A program made the translations under genes and the position numbers. The notes under the pieces are model-generated. The model saw only the letters and a program-made list of their open reading frames with translations, was not told the DNA's origin and ran no database searches. From the NCBI GenBank assembly GCA_903836265.1, contig CAILQK010000404.1:1-39021 (forward strand): DNA of 39,021 nt, written 5' to 3'. Positions within the stretch are counted from its first letter, which is position 1, and every line of letters starts with the position of its first letter. Shown here one piece after another: positions 28,201 to 36,894 of the stretch. This DNA is from an uncultured Bacteroidota bacterium. GTDB taxonomy: Bacteria; Bacteroidota; Bacteroidia; Chitinophagales; Saprospiraceae.

Positions 28201-29699
28201 AATTTTCTGATGGTAAGTTTATCGTTCAATATTCCATAACGGGAAAGAGCCTTTTCGTAGTCAGTCGCAGCCTTGATAACCACTGACTCTGTGGGCCTTA
28301 CTCCGTCGAACCACACAATATAGCCTTTGGCCCCCTTTTTCACACAGCTTTGCGGGCCATAATTGGTAACTGCCACCCATTTCCTCAGGAAATAGGCCCT
28401 GCTTTGCGCTTCGGCTTCCGTCTTGTAAACACCTTCCTGGATTATCCATCCCGGTCCGTCCAGTGATTTGCATGGATCTTCGGGATGTCCGGGGGCTTCA
28501 ACCGGCGGCACAGGATCGGGCTGTACAGGCACGCTGTCTGTCTTTTCAGGCGGTTTTATTTCAGGCCTTTCTGTTTTTACAGGTTCAGGCATTTCAGTTT
28601 CTTTTTCTGCGACCTTGCTCTCCCTGGAGGGTTTTGAAGGATCCTCGTCCACAAGATAGGAGTGATTTTCTTTCGGAAGACGGCTGTATCCGGCGAGTCG
28701 GGTTACTTCATCCACCTCGTGATGTGTCACCGTCCAGAAAACGGCAATACAGGACAAGAGGGAAAGGAGTGCGATCAGCTTCTGGTTCGCATAGGCTTTG
28801 GCAAACCTCCTGTGGGGAATTTCTCCGGGCAAAGAGTTTTTCATGTTGCCGGCCATTCTTCGGGGTAAGAGAGTGAAAAAACCTGCAACGGCGCGACCTG
28901 TCTTCCGAAAAAAATCGTCCAGCGGATCCCTTTTGCCGGTGCTGTTCTCTCTTGCTGCCCTGAACGTTTCGGATGCCTGTTTGTACAAGTCAGAGCGGGT
29001 TATCCAGTGCGTTATTTTTCTGTCCTTTCCAAAGGCGCCGAGCCGTGAGGGGTCGCATATTTTCCTGACTGTGCCATCCGGCGCCACGATGGCGAGGCCA
29101 ACGCCTCCTGATATGCACTGTTCACGCAGTTCAACATAATACGGATCGAGAACTGAGGGGAAAACATCATCCGCCAGCACAATCCACTGTTCGTCGGCTG
29201 CATATTGAGCAAACTGTTCAATGGCATAGATACTTCTGTACTTACGCCACTTGTTCATGGTTATGTACCAGCTGAAGAAGCCGGGAATGAAGGAACCGAA
29301 CAGGATACCCACATTTCCGGCTGCTGAAAGCTGCAACATCCACGGCAGATTTGTTTCAAAAAGGGCAACTATAGCTATGGCAGCACAGAGCATACCGAAA
29401 GCAAATGCATCCCAAAGAAAGTAGTCGGTGTTTAACTGGTACTTCACCTCTCCGATCTTGTCGAGGGAGGTGGCCTCGTAAGTGCATACGAAAGGTGTAC
29501 CGTCGGGCTTCACAAAAGTGATACGCCCGTCGGCAATCCAGCCGTCTGTACTGGTATTGTCGAGGCTTGCCACTATGGCAGATGCATCGGGCTGATACCT
29601 GTTTTTGTAAAAATTCTTTAAGAAAGGGACAAAAAGGCGCTTGACCTCATCTTCAGAGAGGCCAAAACTGACAGGTACGTAGGCGTATTTTCCTTTCAT
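28197..29699 (-). CDS. Multi-domain membrane protein of unknown function with C-terminal periplasmic SPOR-like domain
   Basis: About 3 TM segments, a soluble middle domain ('YVELREQCISGGVGLAIVAPDGTVRKI'), a Pro/Glu-rich linker and a SPOR-like tail ('WIIQEGVYKTEAEAQSRAYFLRKW'). Its 4-nt overlap with the pLGIC gene implies coupled translation. Confidence 0.8.
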   Translation of the reverse strand: MKGKYAYVPVSFGLSEDEVKRLFVPFLKNFYKNRYQPDASAIVASLDNTSTDGWIADGRITFVKPDGTPFVCTYEATSLDKIGEVKYQLNTDYFLWDAFAFGMLCAAIAIVALFETNLPWMLQLSAAGNVGILFGSFIPGFFSWYITMNKWRKYRSIYAIEQFAQYAADEQWIVLADDVFPSVLDPYYVELREQCISGGVGLAIVAPDGTVRKICDPSRLGAFGKDRKITHWITRSDLYKQASETFRAARENSTGKRDPLDDFFRKTGRAVAGFFTLLPRRMAGNMKNSLPGEIPHRRFAKAYANQKLIALLSLLSCIAVFWTVTHHEVDEVTRLAGYSRLPKENHSYLVDEDPSKPSRESKVAEKETEMPEPVKTERPEIKPPEKTDSVPVQPDPVPPVEAPGHPEDPCKSLDGPGWIIQEGVYKTEAEAQSRAYFLRKWVAVTNYGPQSCVKKGAKGYIVWFDGVRPTESVVIKAATDYEKALSRYGILNDKLTIRKL

Positions 29700-29711
29700 T
29701 ATCCGGCAAGA

Positions 29712-31088
29712 TCACCGGATTTCTCCTATATCGGCGATGATCTTTCTCGCAAGGTTGGCCGCAATGACCGCAGAGTGGCTTTCGGAGTATATGCGTATGA
29801 TCGGTTCTGTATTGGAAGGGCGCAGATGCACCCATCCGTCTTCGAAATCAATTTTGAGCCCGTCTTCGGTATTGAGCTGCTCGCGCTGATACTTCTGTTT
29901 GAGGGTATTGAATATCCTGTCGAGATCAATATCCGGAGAGCGGTCAATTTTGGTTTTGGACATATGATAGTCCGGATAGGTTTTTCTGAGTGTTGACAGT
30001 TGCTTGCCTGAGTGGGCCAGATGACTCAGGAACAGCGCAATACCAATGAGCGCATCGCGGCCGTAGTGCAGGTCGGGCATGATAACTCCACCGTTTCCTT
30101 CACCTCCGATAACTGCGTTCACGGACTTCATTTTTTCCACCACATTCACCTCTCCTACCGCAGAAGTATAACAGGCACCGTTATGTTTGACTGTAACGTC
30201 GCGCAGCGCGCGCGTGCTGCTCAGATTGGATACGGTATTCCCGGGTCGTTTTGACAGCACATAATCGGCCACCGCCACCAGCGTATATTCTTCACCGAAC
30301 AATTCACCGTCTTCACACATAAACACCAGCCTGTCCACATCGGGGTCCACAGCGATACCGAGATGAGCTTTCTGCAGTTTTACTTCTGTGGAGAGCTGGC
30401 CGAGATGCTCCTTGAGCGGCTCCGGGTTGTGGGCAAAGTGGCCGTTTACCTCTCCATTGAGCAGGATATACTGACAGCCAAGTGCCTCCAGCAACGGCGG
30501 CACCGACAGCGCTCCGGTCGAGTTGATGGCATCCACCACTATTTTGAAGTTTTTGCTTCGGACAGCCTCGATATCAACCAGGGGATGTGCCAGAATTTTG
30601 ACGATATGCGTTTCTATATATGTGTCAATATACCTGTAGGTACCCAGTTTGTCCACCGGAGCGTATTCCACACTTTTGTCCGCAACGATTCCGAGCACCT
30701 CTTCCCCGTTGCGGGAACTGATGAACTCGCCCTTGTGGTTCAGCAATTTCAGGGCATTCCATTCGCGGGGGTTATGGCTTGCGGTGAGAATGATACCACC
30801 GCCTGCACCTTCCATCGGTACAGCAATCTCTACTGTCGGTGTTGTGCTCAACCCAAGGTCTGTCACGCTGATGCCCATGCTGCGCAGGGTATTGATTACA
30901 AGGGCACCGACTATTTCACCTGATATACGGCCGTCTCTCCCCACTACAATGTGATGAATGCCGGTATTGTTGATAACCCATTGCCCGAATGCAGCAGTAC
31001 ATTCCACAATATCCTGCGGAGTGAGGTTGTCGCCCGGGCGACCACCAATGGTACCGCGAAAGCCTGAAATTGATTTTATAAGTGCCAA
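29712..31088 (-). CDS. glmM: Phosphoglucosamine mutase / phosphohexomutase
   Basis: 'GGIILTASHNPREWNALKLL', metal loop 'DPDVDRL', 'GEGNGGVI', 'RPSNTEPIIRIYSES'. Confidence 0.93.
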   Translation of the reverse strand: MALIKSISGFRGTIGGRPGDNLTPQDIVECTAAFGQWVINNTGIHHIVVGRDGRISGEIVGALVINTLRSMGISVTDLGLSTTPTVEIAVPMEGAGGGIILTASHNPREWNALKLLNHKGEFISSRNGEEVLGIVADKSVEYAPVDKLGTYRYIDTYIETHIVKILAHPLVDIEAVRSKNFKIVVDAINSTGALSVPPLLEALGCQYILLNGEVNGHFAHNPEPLKEHLGQLSTEVKLQKAHLGIAVDPDVDRLVFMCEDGELFGEEYTLVAVADYVLSKRPGNTVSNLSSTRALRDVTVKHNGACYTSAVGEVNVVEKMKSVNAVIGGEGNGGVIMPDLHYGRDALIGIALFLSHLAHSGKQLSTLRKTYPDYHMSKTKIDRSPDIDLDRIFNTLKQKYQREQLNTEDGLKIDFEDGWVHLRPSNTEPIIRIYSESHSAVIAANLARKIIADIGEIR

Positions 31089-31164
31089 GTCTTGTGGAAT
31101 TATGATTGTGTGAAAACAACTGTTGCTGCTGTATCCCCGGATTATATTGCATACAGAACAGATG

Positions 31165-31172
31165 CAAAGATA
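31165..31172 (-). promoter_or_regulatory. Candidate -7 box (TATCTTTG) for the glmM/pLGIC run
   Basis: Reverse complement of 'caaagata' is a perfect TAnnTTTG, about 77 bp upstream of the glmM ATG. Confidence 0.5.
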
Positions 31173-31238
31173 ATATGTAAATTATTTGTTCATAAAATAA
31201 TCATCAACTTTGTGAGCACAGGTTTGAATCCACCCGGA

Positions 31239-31550
31239 TTACATCATGTAAAATACTTCTTTCAGAGGCACTGAAACAGGCGAGTTATCCGGATGGGTTT
31301 CCATGATATCGGCCATGAAAGCCCACCATTGCTGCATGACGGGCTTGTACGGCAGTTCATCCATTTTTCCGGGATCATCAATCCGGAGTACCCCGAAAAG
31401 GGAGTTTGTTTCGCTGTCGAGAAAAATGGAATAGTCGGATATGCCGGCCTCCCCTAGCATTTCAGACAACTCCGGCCATATTTCGTCATGCCGGCGGCGA
31501 TATTCTTCCTCGCAGCCGGCATGGAGTTTCATTTTAAAGGCAATTCGCAT
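31239..31550 (-). CDS. rhaM: L-rhamnose mutarotase
   Basis: '[45 protein letters not shown]...[10 protein letters not shown]...[22 protein letters not shown]'. The ATG at 31550 is preferred. The listed extension to 31643 runs into the GH78 3' end. Confidence 0.94.
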   Translation of the reverse strand: MRIAFKMKLHAGCEEEYRRRHDEIWPELSEMLGEAGISDYSIFLDSETNSLFGVLRIDDPGKMDELPYKPVMQQWWAFMADIMETHPDNSPVSVPLKEVFYMM

Positions 31551-31554
31551 ATTG

Positions 31555-34281
31555 TCATTTTTTCCATTCCGATTCAAAGCTGTAAACACCCGATCCGACA
31601 CGAACCATGACATAACCGGAAGCGGCACCTGATACTGTAACACCTGTTGCCTCTTTGAGCGAGCTCCCGTTTTCTTTCACGCTTTCCGGATTTGTAGTCG
31701 GGATATATATGGTGGCGGAGGTATTGGCAGGTATTTCTGTGCGGAATGACAACTTTCCGTTCTTTATTTTCCAGCTGCTGGCCGCACGGCCGTAGGGTGT
31801 CTGCAGCACAGCTTCTGCATGGCTGAAACCTCCGCCCGGATATGGCTTGATCCTGATTGACTTGTAACCCGGAGCTGCTGCATCTGTGTCAAGACCGGCC
31901 ATTATGCGGTACATCCAGTCGCCGATAGCACCATAGGCATAATGGTTGAAAGAGTTCATACCGGCCGACTGGAAATCGCCGTTGGGCTTGATACCGTCCC
32001 AGCGCTCCCAGATTGTGGTGGCGCCTTTGGTGACAGGATACAGCCAGGAGGGATAGGCCTTCTGGTTCAGCAGTTCATAAGCCAGATCATTATAACCAAA
32101 GCGGGTCAGGACGTGGCAGAGGTGTGGTGTTCCGAGGAATCCGGTAGTCAGGTGAGTGCCATAGCTTTTTATGTTTTCAGCCAGTTTCTGCGCAATACCG
32201 GGGCGCTGGTATTCGGGCAGCATGTCGAACTGGAGTGCCAGCACATAAGCTGTCTGGGTGGGTGAGGCTATCCTTCCATTGGGCGTTACATACTCGTTCA
32301 TAAAGGCAAATTTGATTCCCTCGAGCAGTTTCCTGTATTCGTCCGCCTCACTGTTTTTGCCCAGTACAGCTGCTGCATTAATGAGTAACTGGGTCGAATG
32401 AGCGTAAAAACATTGTGCGATCAGGTATTTGTCGGTCACGGCCGAGCGGCCATCGTTGTCATCTTCCGGCCGATAAAACAGCCAGTCGCCAAAATGAAAC
32501 CCTGTATTCCAGAGGTTATTGACACTCTTGCTGCGCATGTACTCCACCCATGCCTTCATGGAGGGGTACTGATCTTCAAGTATTCTTTTGTCGCCGTAAG
32601 CCAGCCATGCATTCCAGGGGATGATATTGGAGACGTCTGCCCAGCCAGTGGAAGCAGAAGCGCCGGCGCCCAGTACATTGGGCACAACAAAAGGTACAGA
32701 ACCGTCCGGATTCTGGTCGGCCGCCACATCTTTCAGCCATTTGGTGAAAAAGTTGTGTACGTCGAAATTGAACATGGCAGTGCGGCTGAACGCCTGTGCA
32801 TCGCCCGTCCAGCCAAGCCGTTCATCGCGCTGGGGGCAATCGGTGGGCACATCGAGGAAGTTGCCACGTTGCCCCCACTGAATATTGTGCTGCAGCTGAT
32901 TGACCAGCGAATCGGAGCAGGTGAAGGTACCGGCAGGCTTCATATCGGAATAAAGAGCCACAGCGGATATATCGCCGGGTGTCAGTATTCCGGGGTATCC
33001 GTCAATTTTCACATAACGGAAACCGTGGAAAGTAAAGTGAGGCTCGAAGTGTTCGCCCGCCTGACCGCTCAGTATCCACCGGTCGGTACATTGTGCACCG
33101 CGCAGGTTTTCGATATAGAAGTTGCCATTTTTGTCGAGCACCTCGGCAAATTGCAGTTTGATTGTGTCACCCTTTTTGCCGGAAGCAGTGAGCATGGCCC
33201 AGCCCACCAGATTTTGTCCGAAGTCGGCAACCAGCTCACCGGCAGGTGTTCTGAAAATTTTTGGATTGGAGAACACCTCGTGCTTTTTGATGTACTCATT
33301 GGCGGTGGCAACAAGCTTGTCTTTTCCATCAGGCACCACTTTAACAGGTTTCCAGTTTCTGTCGTCGAAACCGGGTTTGTCCCATCCGGGAATTTCCATG
33401 CCGGAATTGTACGTTTCACCGTGATAGACTTCCGAACTTCTGACCGGGCCATCCGTGGTGTATTTCCAGCCGCTGTCGGTGGAAATGGTTGCAGTGCTGC
33501 CATCTGCAAACTCCAGAACGAGCATACATAGGAGCGAAACATCCTTGCCGTAAAAATTGCGCTGACCGGAGAACCCGATATTACCACGCCACCAGCCACT
33601 GCCGAGTGTGACTGCCAACGCATTTTTATCTGCGTTCAGAAGCGATGTCACATCAAATGCCTGGTACTGCAGCCGCTTCTGATAGGCAGTCCAGCCGGGA
33701 GTGAGGAAGGCATCCCCTACCCTCTTCCCGTTGATTTTTGCCTCATAAAGGCCATGAGCGGTAATATACAGCATCGCACTTCGCACCTGCCGGGTCAAAC
33801 CGAACTCCCTTCTGAACATGGGACTCGGCTGAGTGGAGTCTTCAGGATCAGAAACTGTAATCCATCCGGCCTTCCAGTCTGACTCACCGAGTAAACCCAT
33901 CCGCCAGAAGGCCGGTTCCGACCAGTCTGATACGTTGCCACGGTTATCCCAGACACGTACCTGCCACCAGTATTTCCGGCCCGACTGCAGCTCTTTTCCA
34001 GCATATTCTACCCACTGCGATGCACTGGAAGTGACTTTTCCGGAGGTCCAGTACAACTTGTTGGCATAAAGATTATCGGAGCTTTCAGCAACTTTTATTT
34101 CACAGGCTTCCTGTAATATACCCCTGTCCTCACTCAGAATCTTCCAGCCGAAGCGGGGCTTCACGTCAACGCTCAGTGGCTGGGTCAGATTCTCTACGCG
34201 GGTATCAGTTACGCGCACCTGTGCGTGAAGAAAACCCGTACATATAACAAGAGCGACTGACAGGAATGTTTTGAATTGCAT
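31555..34281 (-). CDS. Alpha-L-rhamnosidase, GH78
   Basis: '[55 protein letters not shown]' and '[26 protein letters not shown]' are GH78 signatures. Signal peptide present. Confidence 0.97.
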   Translation of the reverse strand: MQFKTFLSVALVICTGFLHAQVRVTDTRVENLTQPLSVDVKPRFGWKILSEDRGILQEACEIKVAESSDNLYANKLYWTSGKVTSSASQWVEYAGKELQSGRKYWWQVRVWDNRGNVSDWSEPAFWRMGLLGESDWKAGWITVSDPEDSTQPSPMFRREFGLTRQVRSAMLYITAHGLYEAKINGKRVGDAFLTPGWTAYQKRLQYQAFDVTSLLNADKNALAVTLGSGWWRGNIGFSGQRNFYGKDVSLLCMLVLEFADGSTATISTDSGWKYTTDGPVRSSEVYHGETYNSGMEIPGWDKPGFDDRNWKPVKVVPDGKDKLVATANEYIKKHEVFSNPKIFRTPAGELVADFGQNLVGWAMLTASGKKGDTIKLQFAEVLDKNGNFYIENLRGAQCTDRWILSGQAGEHFEPHFTFHGFRYVKIDGYPGILTPGDISAVALYSDMKPAGTFTCSDSLVNQLQHNIQWGQRGNFLDVPTDCPQRDERLGWTGDAQAFSRTAMFNFDVHNFFTKWLKDVAADQNPDGSVPFVVPNVLGAGASASTGWADVSNIIPWNAWLAYGDKRILEDQYPSMKAWVEYMRSKSVNNLWNTGFHFGDWLFYRPEDDNDGRSAVTDKYLIAQCFYAHSTQLLINAAAVLGKNSEADEYRKLLEGIKFAFMNEYVTPNGRIASPTQTAYVLALQFDMLPEYQRPGIAQKLAENIKSYGTHLTTGFLGTPHLCHVLTRFGYNDLAYELLNQKAYPSWLYPVTKGATTIWERWDGIKPNGDFQSAGMNSFNHYAYGAIGDWMYRIMAGLDTDAAAPGYKSIRIKPYPGGGFSHAEAVLQTPYGRAASSWKIKNGKLSFRTEIPANTSATIYIPTTNPESVKENGSSLKEATGVTVSGAASGYVMVRVGSGVYSFESEWKK

Positions 34282-34521
34282 GGGATAATCAGATAAAAAG
34301 TGAAAAATGGAACAAAAATGTATTCATTTCCGGGGTAACCCGTGCAGCCGGAAGCATAACCTGCCTGCCATTTGCTTTGACCATGAAAACAATTGCGGCG
34401 CAATTTGAGGAATTATCAGGGAATAATAAAACCGTTACTGTTCGAAAAATTCAGGAACGCCTGATAATACCCCGAACAGGCACTCAATACGGGTGTAAAT
34501 GAAATAATCATCAACTTGAAA

Positions 34522-34529
34522 TACATTTG
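34522..34529 (+). promoter_or_regulatory. Candidate -7 box (TACATTTG) upstream of the DUF7009-like gene
   Basis: Perfect TAnnTTTG about 80 bp upstream of the ATG at 34612. Embedded in a longer block repeated at 38661-38690. Confidence 0.45.
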
Positions 34530-34611
34530 TACCCACAACAAAACCTGTACCGGTATGTATCATCCCGTACAAAAACTCGTTCTCGAAAGGATTAACTGAA
34601 AATAATCTGTC

Positions 34612-34980
34612 ATGAAACTTCGCCTCGACGAACGCTCCGCACGCCTTCGCCTCAACAAAAGTGATATCGAAGCACTGAAAAATCAGGGCTTTGTCAAAAA
34701 TACAGTTTCACTCCCCGGCGGATACCTGGAATACTCCATTGAGTCAAGAACAGATGTAGAAAAAGTTGAATGTATGCTGACGGGGCCAGCTTTTCTGGTA
34801 CTTTTGCCGGCCGTTCTGTCTGAACAGTGGGTACAATCCGATGAGGTGGGTGTTTATGCTGCTGTCCCGGTAGGTAATGACGGAAAAGTGGTGGAAATCG
34901 TACTTGAAAAGGACTTTCCGTGCCGGCACGGCGACCCCGGAGAGCAATCCGGCAGGTTCAACGATTTGGCCAACCAATAA
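34612..34980 (+). CDS. DUF7009-like small protein
   Basis: 'MKLRLDERSARLRLNKSDIEALKNQGFV...LEKDFPCRHGDPGEQSGRF' resembles the Bacteroidota family (MKIRIxGNSIRLRL...LEKDFxCL) from memory. Confidence 0.7.
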   Translation: MKLRLDERSARLRLNKSDIEALKNQGFVKNTVSLPGGYLEYSIESRTDVEKVECMLTGPAFLVLLPAVLSEQWVQSDEVGVYAAVPVGNDGKVVEIVLEKDFPCRHGDPGEQSGRFNDLANQ

Positions 34981-35067
34981 TAAATACAGTATTTTTTTCG
35001 ATTTTTATCCAAATCGCAGTGATTGGCACTTGTTTTGCAAGAAAGGCTGAAACACAGTTTAATATCA

Positions 35068-36804
35068 ATGATGAAGCTCTGGTTCCCCCCACTGATAGCG
35101 CTCATGTTGCTGTCAGCCCCTTTAATCTCTCAAAACCAAACTTTTAAAAACGCTATTCACGCCAAACTTAATGTTGTTGACTACGGGCTTCCCGCAGGCA
35201 ACGACTTTAAAATGGGTCAGAATTTCGAACTGGCATATCTGAGGAACATAGCCAAAGGTATCAACATCGGAATCCCGCTGAAGCTGGGACTGGCCACGCT
35301 GCCCGGTGAAACCAATCACTCCACTATCATGAGCCTGGATTTCACCCTCCGGCTCGAAAACATGAAAGACGGAGCCAGAACTGCTCCGTTCCTCTTCGCA
35401 GGCGCGGGCCTCGCACGCGAGAGCGCCGATGTCAGCGATTTCCAGATTCCTTTCGGAGCCGGCCTGCATATCAGGGTTTCCAGGCACGCTTTCGTCAAAA
35501 TCCAGGGTGAATACCGCAAATCTTTCACAGAAAACAGAGACAACTTTCAGGCAGGTATCGGGTTTGTTTACATGCTGCACACCGGCGAAGACAACCAGTC
35601 AAAACCCGACCCCGTACAACCCTCCGGCGACAAGGATCGCGATGGCGTAACGGATGACCTCGACAAGTGCCCCGACGAACCCGGACCCGCAGCTGCACTC
35701 GGTTGCCCGGATCAGGATAATGACGGTATTGCCGATGCAGAAGATGTGTGCCCCGATGAAAAAGGCTCTGCCTCAACAGCCGGGTGCCCCGATTACGACC
35801 AGGATGGTATCGCCGACGGAGACGACCCCTGTCCCACCGAGGCCGGACCGCTCAACGGATGCCCCGACTCCGACTACGACGGCGTGCCCGACAAAGATGA
35901 CAAATGCCCCACAGAGGCCGGCTCCGCTACCTATAACGGATGCCCGCAACCAAAAGACAGCGACGGAGACGGGTATAACGACGATGAAGACCTGTGCCCC
36001 GACCAGAAGGGCCCGCTGAAGGGGTGCCCCGATGCCGATTTCGACGGATATGCCGACAAGGATGACCCATGCCCGAATCTCGCCGGCACCAACAGGGGCT
36101 GCCCCGATACTGACCTCGACGGAATACCCGATAACGAGGACAAATGCCCTGATCAGGCCGGAAAAGCCAATGGATGCCCCGATACTGATCAGGACGGTGT
36201 GGCCGACAGGGAAGACAGATGCCCCGACAAGCCCGGCAGCGCCGGCAATAACGGATGCCCCGATGCTCCGGTGTCAGCCGACAAGGATAATGACGGTGTA
36301 CCCGACGCAGCCGATCCCTGCCCGGACAAGGCCGGCCAGTTCGGCGGTTGCCCCGACTCCGATGGCGACCTGCTGGCCGATAACCTCGACAAATGCCCGG
36401 GTGACCCGGGGCCAACCGGTAATTCCGGATGCCCGGAAGTGAAAAAAGAGGTGAAAGAACGACTCGCATATGCAGCTCAGGCTATTCAGTTCGAAACTGG
36501 AAAAGCTGTTCTTAAATCCGAATCATACGCAATACTCGATGAAATCGTCCTGATCATGCGCGATAACGCCGCCTACACCTTGTCCATAAGCGGACATACC
36601 GATGATATCGGGGGCGAAGAAACCAACCTGAAACTGTCGCAGGACCGTGCCAAAGCATGCTATGACTACCTCATTTTCAGGGGAATCAAAACTGAACGAC
36701 TCCGGTACGCAGGCTTCGGGGAGGCACGCCCGATAGCCGATAATAATACCAATGAAGGCCGCGAACTGAACAGAAGGGTAGATTTTGAACTGTTTCTGGA
36801 GTAA
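35068..36804 (+). CDS. OmpA-family outer membrane protein with porin-like N-domain and TSP type-3 Ca-binding repeats
   Basis: Signal peptide MMKLWFPPLIALMLLSAPLISQ. Beta-rich N-domain, 10 DxDxDG-type repeats, then an OmpA domain ('LSISGHTDDIGGEETNLKLSQDRAKACYDYLIFRGI...RLRYAGFGEARPIADNNTNEGRELNRRVDFEL'). Confidence 0.95.
   Translation: MMKLWFPPLIALMLLSAPLISQNQTFKNAIHAKLNVVDYGLPAGNDFKMGQNFELAYLRNIAKGINIGIPLKLGLATLPGETNHSTIMSLDFTLRLENMKDGARTAPFLFAGAGLARESADVSDFQIPFGAGLHIRVSRHAFVKIQGEYRKSFTENRDNFQAGIGFVYMLHTGEDNQSKPDPVQPSGDKDRDGVTDDLDKCPDEPGPAAALGCPDQDNDGIADAEDVCPDEKGSASTAGCPDYDQDGIADGDDPCPTEAGPLNGCPDSDYDGVPDKDDKCPTEAGSATYNGCPQPKDSDGDGYNDDEDLCPDQKGPLKGCPDADFDGYADKDDPCPNLAGTNRGCPDTDLDGIPDNEDKCPDQAGKANGCPDTDQDGVADREDRCPDKPGSAGNNGCPDAPVSADKDNDGVPDAADPCPDKAGQFGGCPDSDGDLLADNLDKCPGDPGPTGNSGCPEVKKEVKERLAYAAQAIQFETGKAVLKSESYAILDEIVLIMRDNAAYTLSISGHTDDIGGEETNLKLSQDRAKACYDYLIFRGIKTERLRYAGFGEARPIADNNTNEGRELNRRVDFELFLE
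35629..36436 (+). repeat. Coding repeat array: ten TSP3-like DxDxDGxxDxxDxCP...GCP units
   Basis: Units counted by eye in the 35068-36804 protein, from DKDRDGVTDDLDKCP to DSDGDLLADNLDKCP...GCP. Irregular lengths. Confidence 0.9.
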
Positions 36805-36817
36805 AACCAAAAAAATA

Positions 36818-36846
36818 CCCCGCCAAAAGTGTACCTCTTGACGGGG
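36818..36846 (-). terminator. Candidate intrinsic terminator between convergent genes
   Basis: 'ccccgccaa aagtgtacctc ttgacgggg' forms a 9-bp stem with one mismatch. On the minus strand it is followed by ggtaTTTTTTTgg. Confidence 0.55.
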
Positions 36847-36894
36847 CCGAACAAAAACCTCTGTACTTTGTCTTTTTGCGGGGATGGGGTCACT

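Noticed and set aside
31551-31643. N-terminal extension of the rhamnose mutarotase ORF
   Set aside because: It runs into the GH78 3' end; the family typically starts at MRIAFKM (31550).
32398-33531. 377-aa plus-strand ORF inside the GH78 gene
   Set aside because: Antisense to a strongly supported alpha-L-rhamnosidase; no family motifs.
35629-36436. Repetitive GATGCCCCGA-like DNA that could suggest a tandem-repeat or CRISPR-like array
   Set aside because: The repeats are imperfect, in frame and fully explained by TSP3 protein repeats; there are no constant direct repeats with unique spacers.
35927-36469. 180-aa Arg/Gly/His-rich minus-strand ORF
   Set aside because: Low-complexity artefact of reading the GC-rich TSP3 repeats on the wrong strand.
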